Below are positions 55,136-64,000 of a stretch of 64,000 nucleotides of DNA, one piece after another. Below the pieces are notes generated by a model that ran no database searches, was not told the origin of the DNA, and worked only from the letters and a program-made list of their open reading frames with translations. Numbering within the stretch: position 1 is the stretch's first letter; the number at the start of each line of letters is the position of its first letter. The position numbers and the translations under genes are program-made. The DNA is from Nipponacmea schrenckii (taxonomy: Eukaryota > Mollusca > Gastropoda > Lottiidae): assembly GCA_030562195.1 (NCBI GenBank), contig CM060199.1:22278338-22342337 (forward strand), written 5' to 3'.

Positions 55136-58100
55136 GGGTAACATGGGGGAATTCGCCCCCCATAAGGACCCAATGCGATTTCGACGAAAGTAAATACGTG
55201 CATAATGTTTAAATGGTGTGTACAGCTTCATGGTAATTACACCTCTGATGCTACACTGTCAAAAAGCCAAGTTGAAACTATGTTTTCAAATGTGAGTCAT
55301 ATTACTTATTTTCAAAAAAGGGGCATCTTACCCCGTCCTGGGGGCAAGATGCCAATTGAGTGGGGTAAAAACCCCCAGGGGGGCTTTTACCCCTTCCTTT
55401 CTGAGATAAGGAATACTTGTTTCATTTTACAGACTGATAGGCCTGTGACTTCGGCATTTTGTGGGATCAGGTAGAACATAAACAGATCAGGCAAGACTTT
55501 GCATTGTGCAATATTTCAGGACTCCTCTTTTAATACGGGGGTTTTGTGATCTAAACATAAAATACAAAAAATAACCAATATATCAGTTATAAATTGATTT
55601 ATTTTGTAATAAATGATATTGTATTGATACTTAAAATTTACATAAATATGGGCCAACTCTTAACTCTAATCTTCACAAAAATCGCATGTGAAGGAGATGT
55701 CAGAAGCTGTTATTCCAGCACAACCAACATGTGCCCATCCATGACAATTAATACATTGGATCCAATCTTCATTGCTCATGGAAAAAAGTTTGTGCAATAA
55801 ATGCATTCAGCATCATCAGTCGTAACCGTATTTACCGGTTTTGAATTTTTTTTGGGTTGAGTTTTCTGGGTTGATTTTTTACTAGATTTTAATTTTCGTT
55901 CTTCTTTTTCTTCAAGGACAATTTTATACGGCGATGACGTAAGTACGGTAGATGACTCAGCTTTTCTTTTCCTGGGTGCTGAAGTTTTCACTTTCGGCAT
56001 TGGTGATAACTGAGAAATAATCTCGACTGGTTTCTTCTTACTTGCTGCTCTATAAACAAGCGAATTTTGCGCAACAGATCTGGGCAAACAAGATGAAGTC
56101 GATTCAACTGATAAAAACTTTTGAGTGGAGGATGGATGTGATGTGGATGCGACATAAGTTTTATATGATGATGGAACAGATGCTGGTTTCGATGAATATA
56201 CTACAGATATTGGTCTTGAAAACGATATTGAAGGGGCAGAGGTTGATACGATGGGGCACAGGTTGATGACGAAGGAGCAGATGTCGATGGAGCAGTTGCT
56301 AATGACGATGGAGCAGTTGTCGATGACGATGGAGTAGATGAGAATGGTGAAGGTGTCGATGACGATGGAGAAGGTGCAGATAACGTTGGAGCAGTTGCTG
56401 ATGACGATGGAGCAGATGTCGATGACGATGGAGCAGGTGTCGATGACCATGGAGCAGATGCAGATGACCATGGAGCAGATATTGATGAACATGGAGCAGA
56501 TGCTGATGAACATGGAGCAGGTGTCGATGATGATGAGGCATATTTACATGACAATGAGGCAGGTGTACATGATAATGAAGCGGGTGTACATGATGGTGCA
56601 GCAGGTATTGGTTTTGATGAAGATGTAGAAGGTGCTAATGACGATGTAGGTATAAATCCTTCGTCAGTTATTATGACGGTTCTGTCTTCTTTATCGACCA
56701 CATCAGGGGGTTCTTGATCTGTGGCTGCTGCTGATAGGAAATCTTCGTCAGTAAAATGATCTGGATCAAAGGGCCAAATCCCCGTACATTCAAAACCCTT
56801 AGCAGCTTTATCCATAGTGGCTGCTTTTGTGTAAGCGGAACCAAATAAATAACCCATCTCATAAACAGTTACTCGTCCACCAGGATGGGCAGTCATCCAA
56901 GTATCAACTATGCGATTGTAGTTGCTTTTAAGGCTTTTGAAAAAGGTTCTGTCAAGAGGCTGCATTTTATGGGTGCAGTGCGGAGGTAAGGTAATCATTA
57001 CCAATCCCTTAGAACGTGCCAATGTCACTGCATTTAAGGTTTTATGAGAATTGTGCCCATCTAGGATTAATATATGAGGATTCTCTCTGGTACAACCTGC
57101 ATGTTTTATAAAATGGTTTAACCAATCTATAAAAAAGTCACTATCAATCCATCCAGAATCTGACACTTTTCCAATAGATCCTGGAGGTGCGCCTTTGATC
57201 AGATTATCATTCATACGTTTGCGAGGAAAGATAAGCATTGGCGGAACATAAATGCCACTTGCACTCATAGCACAAACAGCAGTGACATTTATGCCCCCCT
57301 CTCCGCTAGTCACTTTGCTGACTTGCTTTACACCCTTTGATGCGATAATTTTACATGGAACATGTACGTTTTGTATACCGGTTTCATCTACATTCCATAT
57401 TCTATCTGGAGTTAAATTAGGAATTTTTGCCAGTTCTTCTCCGTAGACTTTGTAAAACTGGTCTGTTTTGACCTTATTGAAACCCGTTGCACGCATAATG
57501 CTTGTGGCCTGTGGTTTTCTTATAGACAGTTCTTTATGGCGGGCCATGAATCCTTGCAGCCAATCAACCCCTGCCATATTCGTCGCTTTATTAAACGGGT
57601 GCTCGAAGTTTGATGCTACCGCAAGGTCATAAGCTAACCTTCTTACATCGTATGAGGTTAATCCGAATAGGGCCCTCTCCATTGTTTTAATATGCACAAC
57701 AAGTTCTTGTTCGACTGCAGGGGTAAAACAGCTTTTCTGCCCAAAACACTTTGGCCCTGTTGTAATACCTTCTTGTCCCTATGCCTGCGCAAGGTCCTCG
57801 CAGGTACATTGTACCGCCTTGCGACACCTTTTAGAGTGCCACCATTTTCCAAAGCTTGTAACGCATCTCTCAGGGCATCATTGCCATAACCTCCTCGGTT
57901 TGAAGTTCTCTTTTAGTGACGAACCATATCTGAAATAATGAAGATATGATATTCATTATTAATATTATCAATAATTGTTAAGGGGGAAAACGCCCCCTCT
58001 CGAGGGGGAAAACGCCCCCAAGTGCATCTTGCCCCGAGCTTGAAAGGGCGACTTGCCCCAAAGCCCTCACTATTATGTAAACAGACGAGCAAGAAATATC

Positions 58101-58423
58101 AAAAACACTACGTAAGTTTTCGTTTAGCAAATCATCTCAGTGGAAAGCGTGTTTTTGAAAATGAGATAATGATGATTATTTCACATGATATTGAGATCAC
58201 CAAATCGTAAGACACACATTCCAAAAATTAGATAAAAACTGGCACAAACCTCTTATGAACTGTAAACTTTTTAGCAGGCCTGCAAGTTAGCTACAAAAAT
58301 GGCGGGAAGTCGTCGGAGATCACGTGACTAACGTGGACAGATACAAACGCCATCTGGTGATTCACCTTAGAGTTATCCCCAGGAGGCGTCTTACCCCGAG
58401 GGGCGAATTCCCCCATGCCACCC
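55136..58423 (-). mobile_element. pogo/Tigger-type DNA transposon with exact TA duplication
   Basis: Ends GGGTAACATGGGGGAATTCG (55136 onward) and, inverted, GGGTGGCATGGGGGAATTCG (to 58423); 22 of 24 terminal bases match. TA flanks both ends (55134-55135 and 58424-58425). The flanks AAGTGTTATA and TACACCATTGG rejoin to the uninterrupted repeat seen at 54835-54855, giving an empty-site reference within the same window. G/C-run subterminal arrays lie at 55318-55395 and 57980-58065. Length 3288 bp. Confidence 0.95.
55666..57927 (-). pseudogene. pogo/CENP-B-like transposase (DD35D) with C-terminal zinc finger
   Basis: ATG 57927, with an in-frame TAA four codons later (57913). HTH of psq type (GVARRYNVPARTLRRHRDK, about 57820). 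A frame change near 57715, then the CENP-B-type domain and the DDE_1 catalytic core: WNVDETGI, ILILDGHNSH and HKMQPLDRTFF, with the last two Asp 35 residues apart. A low-complexity Ser/Thr/Pro tract at 56640-56250 contains a frame change, then PRKRKAES, and the C-terminal ECIYC...WIQC..C..WAHVGC...FTCDFC zinc-finger pattern, with another frame change in the T-run near 55787. It ends at TAG 55666. The catalytic triad is intact, but at least four lesions kill the frame. Confidence 0.88.
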
Positions 58424-61320
58424 TACACCATTGGAAAGAATAACTAGACCTGTTTGTAACATTTCTGCAGCTTTCGGGCTATTTAGAATTTGTTGGTCTC
58501 CTGGCTGTCATTTAAGGATGTAGATTGATTTTGCGATTATTGGGAGAGATGATTTATTCATGATTTAACACGTGACATTTGAGCTTGTTAATAGACTGGC
58601 AATCATTAAGGTTTGTGATGTAAAAATATCTGGGCTTAACCACGCCCACAAAGTCCATTGACTTGTTTTGGAAACTTCAACTGGAAATGTCAAAATTTGT
58701 GAATTGACCGTTTTATAGGAAAAATTCGCAATTTTTAAATGCCGATAAACCGAAAGTTTACATTTTGCTATAAAGCTTAATATGTCATTGGATAGAACGT
58801 ATCACATATTATGTACAGGTATAAAGATCGCCAAAGGTCAACGTCACAATATACACCTTCGAAGTTTTTATAATTTTTAATCGTAATTAAATCAAAATCA
58901 ACTTAAAAATTCAAAAATCAGTTTCCATATAAATTTCGGCAATCGGTTATAGATTCTATATACATGTCCATCAAAATAACACATATTGACTGATCCTCCG
59001 AGACCCTATTTCGATTGAAAGAAAAATACACACAGTGATGTAAAATATCTGGGTTTAACCACGCCCACAAAGTCTAATGACTTGTTTTGATTGGTTGGGG
59101 ATACTTTAACTGGAAATGTCAAAATCTGTGTCTTGACCAAAAGATAAGAAATTAACACAATCAGATTTTATGACCTGTTGCATTTATATCTGTTTAATTA
59201 GAGTGTAATTTTTTTCTTAAACTTTTCGCAATTTTTATTTATACATAATGATTTATATATTGCTTGAAAGCTGGGAATTTGCACATTATAAATCTGTTCG
59301 AATTTTGTTTTTAAGTTAAATAGAACTAAATATAAAAAAATATGAATGTTAAAATCGCTTATTTTCTACTAGGCGTATTTTCATCAGTTTTCGGTCTATA
59401 GCTAAAATAAAGATATTGTTAGAAAGCTGATAAAAATCACACCCAATAATGTCAATTAGAATGTTGCCAAGAGTCTTGTTCATGAGATATAACCATATAA
59501 AGATACGAGAAATATGCAAATTACCAATTTTTGGATCCCTATTAATCCATATGTTCTGTACTAAAATTAGAAATCAAGGTATCATATGAACCTTTAGCCA
59601 ATGAAGATGATTGTGCAGAAAAATAAAGGATGCATATTAGTAAGTTAGTCCTCTTCGTTCCTTGCGGAGAATAGGGCTGCTACAGACGTTCTCCATCTCA
59701 CTCTATTATGAGCTGTTCTTTTTGCTTCATTCCAGGTCTTGCCAATCCTTCCTAGCTCTTTCAGTCTTATTCTTTTCAAGCTATGTAAAGGTCGTCCTTG
59801 TCTTCTATGCCCTTGGGGATTCCAGTCCAGTGCCTCTCTGATGATGTTGTTTTGAGATCAAAAGGATGCATATGGTAGAGTTCAAAAGTTATGAACTTTC
59901 AGACGGAAGTCAGTTTTGAAAAACTTTGGCAGGACCTGGTCCAAAGACAAATTTGAAATCGAAAAATATGCCACTAGAGGACCTAGATAATTATCCAAAT
60001 TATATTTTAAAACAAGTCTGAAAAAATAGGATTAAAAATGGCGGACGAGTAGTATTTTTCCAATAATTTGCATATTTCAAGATGGCGATCAAACGGTTAG
60101 GAATTTGCATATATGGCATACATACAAAATGAAGATATTGATGGTACTAATTCTCTGGAATAAAAAAATTGCAAGTTTGTGCAAAAATTTAATCCGAAAA
60201 TTCCGATTTCTGTGATTTTCTTCATTTTTTGGTCATTTTCGGACGTTTCCGGCTAATTTTGGAAAATGTTTTATCGGAATCTTTAATGATAATTTTTTGT
60301 CTACTCATCTACCAATTTTTGTGAAAAAATAAGACGTAAATTTAAAAAAAAAACACGTGCTTTTTCATAAATCACGCACAATTAATATAGAACTAAGAAC
60401 AAAATTTTCTAATATTTAAAAGCGCAATTTTGATCAAAATATAAAGTGTTATACACCATTGGAAAGAATAAATTACGCGTAATAAGGACATAAAAGAAAT
60501 TTTGACGTATGTAAATTAGGTCACGTGACAGAGCTCTTCGAAGTTAAAAAGTGCAATTTTCAAATGGCTGTAAAACCGGAATTTGACATTGCACACCACA
60601 AATGAAGACATCAATGGATAGATCTCGACAAAGGCAACAACTTTTGTGCAGGTCACATGGTCACCAAAGGTCAAGGTCACGGTATATGAACGTTGGAAAA
60701 TTAGGCACTGAGTGAAAAAAAAGAACCGGAAATGAAAGGTAAGCTAAATCGAAATTCAAAATTCGGCTTCCTAAGAATTTTTAGCAATCGATTGAAGATT
60801 ACATAGACATCAAAATAACAATTGTCCGATTAACCCCTAAGGCCCAATTTTTAGGTTAATAGTAACTAATTGCAAAAAAAAAAAATTCAAATATCTTTAG
60901 AATTCCGGAAGTGAAAATTCGAAGTTTAGCGACGTATGACGCCGAAACCGGAAGTGATGTCAAAATTTTGAAAACAGATTTTTCTTGACAAGAAAAATGT
61001 TTATCTAACTGCAAATTTTGATTTCGATCTAATCAAAATTGCAGAAGTTAGAAAAAGTGTTAAATTTTAAAATTCAAAAGTCAGCAACAAAAGTAAAAAT
61101 TTCAAAATTTTTAAACTGCTATTCTGTAAATCTAAGTTATAAGTAGTAAATAAAAAAAGTCCGAACCAGATTAGATAAAAAAACGAGCCGTGAGTTAGTA
61201 AACAAAAATAAAATTTGTGACGTTCTACGTCATTTCCGGTAAAACAAAAATGCGTCATTTTACATTTAAACAACAACGAGCACTAGATTACGTCACAATA
61301 TCACGCCAGATTGTGTAAGA
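58424..61320. repeat. Continuation of the dispersed repeat family and other AT-rich repeats
   Basis: The first part (58424-58600) completes the repeat unit cut by the pogo element. Later stretches repeat AACTGGAAATGTCAAAAT (58679 and 59110), TCGGCAAT...ATTCTATATACATG (58939) and GTGTTATACACCATTGGAAAG (60447). ACCGGAAGTGA-like words are frequent at 60720-60960. The only coding remnant is the LINE tail at 59645. Confidence 0.65.
59645..59857 (-). pseudogene. LINE ORF2 C-terminal tail
   Basis: 71 codons, open on the minus strand: IIREALDWNPQGHRRQGRP, then ELGRIGKTWNEAKRTAHNR, VRWRTSVAAL. This is the characteristic C-terminus of RTE/SR2-like endonuclease-reverse transcriptases, after the RT thumb. 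It is 5' truncated, the normal outcome of target-primed reverse transcription. Confidence 0.8.
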
Positions 61321-61329
61321 CATTTGCAG

Positions 61330-61925
61330 TTATGGCTGGGGAGCGTGACCAGAAAAAGACAAAAAAAAAAAAAAATAGTCATTTCGAAAACAATGCAAAA
61401 ATAAAATAATCCGAACGATTACAATACGTTTTCGCCAAAGTCGAAATACGTAATAAAAACTCCGAGTGGTCGATACTAAGTCCATGAAGTTGAGATTTTT
61501 TTGCTTTAGCGAGTTTATTTTCAGTTCGATTTCGACCACATTTTCAGTTATGAAAACTTCAATGTATTTGTCAACTAACAATTATAGGTTTTATGCAATT
61601 CGGTTAAATCTTATACCCACGAATTGCAATTCAATATTCAAGGGTCATCAGCAAAAATTTGAGGCAGTGAATTTTCGTGTAATATAAATTGTAAAATTTT
61701 GAAACTTTACCAGTTGATAGGCGATATGATAATTTTTGAAAATTTTGAGAACAAAAATTCGACTTCCAGTTTAGCCGTAATTACGTAACTTCCGGTCTTT
61801 AACAGCTAGGTGAAAAGTGAAAACTGTTTTTACGTATTTCGACTTTGGTCGAAAACGTATTGTAATCGTTCGGATTATTACGTATTTCGACTTTGGCGAA
61901 AACGTATTGTAATCGTTCGGATTAT
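61330..61925 (-). repeat. Partial, rearranged inverted copy of the 1.1-kb repeat with 47-bp units
   Basis: A 47-bp unit at 61408-61455, then a diverged repeat segment (61490-61830) matching the middle of the 1.1-kb repeat in reverse, then two inverted 47-bp units (61833-61925). Confidence 0.75.
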
Positions 61926-63030
61926 TTTATTTTATTTTTTTTTTTTTGTAATTCTTGGATGAGTTTGCAGACAAACTGGTAAAAGGTGCAGAAATTCTAA
62001 ATCTACAGTTGATCTTGGAATGATTTCTATTATCAAATAAAACAAAACCGGAAGTTCTATCTCTGACAGGAAGTGAGAACCGGAAGTTCAGGTTTTTTTG
62101 CTTTAGCAAGTTTATTTTCAGTTCGATTTTGACCGGATTTTCAGATTTGAAAACTTCAATGTATTTGTCAACTAACAATTATAGGTTTTATGCAATTAGG
62201 TTAAATATTTTACCTACGATTTGCAATTCAATTTTCAAGGGTCATCGGCAAAAATTTCAGACCGTGATTTCTCCTTTAATATAAATGGTAAAATTTTGAA
62301 ACTTTACCAGTTGATAGGCGATATGTTTATAATTTTTGAAAAAATGTGAAAATAAAAATTCCACTTCCGGTTTAGCCTCAAATGACGTAATTACGTAACT
62401 TCCGGTCTATAACTGCTAGGTGAAAAGTGAAAACTGTTTTATAAATAACTTGTCAATAGTAATTGATTTGACCTAAATAATTAGGTCAAGCTGCCATATC
62501 GGCCGCCATTTTGAATTTTTGTTACAATTCTTAAATCCGAAATTCAGACACTACTGATAGACCAATTTTGATGAAATTTAGCACATAGATACACTGGATC
62601 ATTATCTACCTTTTCTTGGAGACCGATTTTCAAATTTCGTATTTTCTTTCGAATTATTTAAATTTCGATTTTTTCAAAATTAGGTCACTTTAACGGGTAC
62701 GGAAGGTGTGACCCATTTAATCTATGACCTTGAAAATTAGGTCAAATAATATTCAATATATTGTCTACGAGTAGATATTTTTTAATTTGGCTTACTTAAA
62801 AAATTCATAGAGATAAGTGTACTTAAATACAGCAAAAATTGATAATTTTCATATTTTCGCCATCATTAACCGTTACGGAAGGTGTGACCTAATTATTTTA
62901 TGACTTTGAAAACTAGGTCAAATGATATTCAATATATTGTCTAGATGTAGGTAATTGCAAATTTAGCCTACATAATATTTTAAGGCTCTCGAAATACGTT
63001 CATAATTGTAAGCAATTCTAGTTTTATTTT
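61926..63030 (-). repeat. Full inverted copy of the 1.1-kb repeat
   Basis: Reverse complement of the tandem units at 50211-53600, including the T-run (from the A-tail) at 61930-61948 and TCTAGTTTTA at the far end. A further partial copy begins at 63031 and runs into the assembly gap. Confidence 0.9.
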
Positions 63031-63215
63031 TTTTTTTTTTTTTTTTAATTCTTGGATGAGTTTGCAGACAAACTGGTAAAAGGTACAGAAATTCTAAATC
63101 CACAGTTGATCTTAGAATGATTTCTATTATCAAATAAAACAAAACCGGAAGTTCTATCACTGACCGGAAGTGAGTTCCGGAAGTTGAGGTTTTTTGGCTT
63201 TAGAAAGTTTAATTT

Positions 63216-63715
63216 NNNNNNNNNNNNNNNNNNNNNNNNNNNNNNNNNNNNNNNNNNNNNNNNNNNNNNNNNNNNNNNNNNNNNNNNNNNNNNNNNNNNN
63301 NNNNNNNNNNNNNNNNNNNNNNNNNNNNNNNNNNNNNNNNNNNNNNNNNNNNNNNNNNNNNNNNNNNNNNNNNNNNNNNNNNNNNNNNNNNNNNNNNNNN
63401 NNNNNNNNNNNNNNNNNNNNNNNNNNNNNNNNNNNNNNNNNNNNNNNNNNNNNNNNNNNNNNNNNNNNNNNNNNNNNNNNNNNNNNNNNNNNNNNNNNNN
63501 NNNNNNNNNNNNNNNNNNNNNNNNNNNNNNNNNNNNNNNNNNNNNNNNNNNNNNNNNNNNNNNNNNNNNNNNNNNNNNNNNNNNNNNNNNNNNNNNNNNN
63601 NNNNNNNNNNNNNNNNNNNNNNNNNNNNNNNNNNNNNNNNNNNNNNNNNNNNNNNNNNNNNNNNNNNNNNNNNNNNNNNNNNNNNNNNNNNNNNNNNNNN
63701 NNNNNNNNNNNNNNN
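63216..63715. other. Assembly gap of 500 N
   Basis: Exactly 500 N, a usual placeholder length. The open frames reported across it are artefacts. Confidence 0.99.
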
Positions 63716-63756
63716 ACTTCTCGTTAAAATTGAGTTCTGAAACCACTTTTTTAGGG

Positions 63757-64000
63757 TGGTGAATGGCTCAGTGGTTAGCGAGTTGGACTGTCGTCTGCTA
63801 GGCGACTAGGTGCCGTGGGTTCGAATCCCGATCGTTGCGAGGAAATAAAAATTAGGTCTGATTCCTAGGCCCCCCTCTACCTAATAAAAGTTAGTAAAAG
63901 CCTCCGATGGCGAAAGTCGCGATAGCGGTAGGCCTTATGTCTAGTGATGAAAATGATGGCGAACCAGCTGCTAATATCGGCTTACCTGTCGATTTAGGTC
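63757..64000 (+). mobile_element. tRNA-derived SINE, running off the window
   Basis: A box TGGCTCAGTGG (63764-63774) and B box GGTTCGAATCC (63818-63828) spaced as in tRNA genes. The acceptor ends do not pair, so it is SINE-like and not a tRNA gene. Its 5' part resembles that of the SINE at 31937, but the body differs (GATGGCGAAAGTCGCG). Confidence 0.75.

Noticed and set aside
56042..56628. Methionine-rich plus-strand frames in the pogo element
   Set aside because: Shadows of the low-complexity Ser/Thr/Pro tract of the transposase on the other strand.
63045..63762. Long open frames across the N gap
   Set aside because: They consist mainly of unknown bases.
63757..63845. Possible tRNA gene
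   Set aside because: A and B boxes are good, but the ends cannot form an acceptor stem and a non-tRNA body follows, so it is a SINE.

Overview
This is a scaffold fragment of an animal nuclear genome, probably a lophotrochozoan and most likely a mollusc. The evidence is spliced transposase genes with GT-AG introns, tRNA-derived SINEs, several non-LTR retrotransposon families, a Penelope-like element, and hairpin-ended repeats of the kind common in mollusc genomes. The sequence is AT-rich and contains one 500-base assembly gap (63216-63715). I see no confident single-copy host gene. Almost everything recognisable is mobile DNA in some state of decay.

1-21.7 kb: a 41-bp minisatellite (1-640), then two copies of one Polinton/Maverick family, which are virus-like self-synthesising DNA elements. 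Copy A (about 1066-8930) carries the C-terminal two thirds of the protein-primed DNA polymerase. Converging on it from the other strand are the morphogenesis genes: minor capsid, two small proteins, packaging ATPase, membrane protein, double-jelly-roll major capsid and a pVI-like protein. Copy B (9697-21675) has both terminal inverted repeats. It carries a phospholipase-like/integrase fusion, cysteine protease, fibre-like coiled coil, membrane protein, a small protein and the polymerase N-terminus. Its polymerase is fused directly to the pVI-like gene, so about 7.2 kb present in copy A is missing. A 4.6-kb composite insertion (LINE pieces plus a DUF7869-type gene) splits the integrase and is flanked by an 8-bp duplication. 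Both copies are broken, although the ATPase and the protease remain open.

21.7-33.2 kb: the right end of copy B abuts exon 4 of a four-exon THAP transposase gene (ISL2EU-like). A YqaJ-type nuclease exon lies antisense in its intron 3. A Merlin/ISXO2-like transposase remnant and a possible 2.8-kb TIR element follow. Next is a 3.28-kb element with 27-bp perfect TIRs and a 4-bp duplication around an intron-bearing DUF7869-type gene, itself carrying a SINE with a 13-bp duplication.

33.2-50 kb: a long degenerate minus-strand gene of an unnamed transposase-like family is split by a 1.27-kb solo LTR. Then come a 420-bp tandem duplication, RT fragments, a ZMYM/QRICH-like fragment, and a PIF1-helicase exon cut by one of two inverted hairpin-ended MITE copies. 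A Penelope-like element with a hammerhead-like motif and a CR1/L2-like RT pseudogene end this region.

50-64 kb: three tandem copies of a 1.1-kb A-tailed repeat, with an inverted copy near 62 kb. A pogo/Tigger-type transposon (55136-58423) has an exact TA duplication and sits inside another repeat family. A LINE tail, the assembly gap and a tRNA-like SINE end the window.
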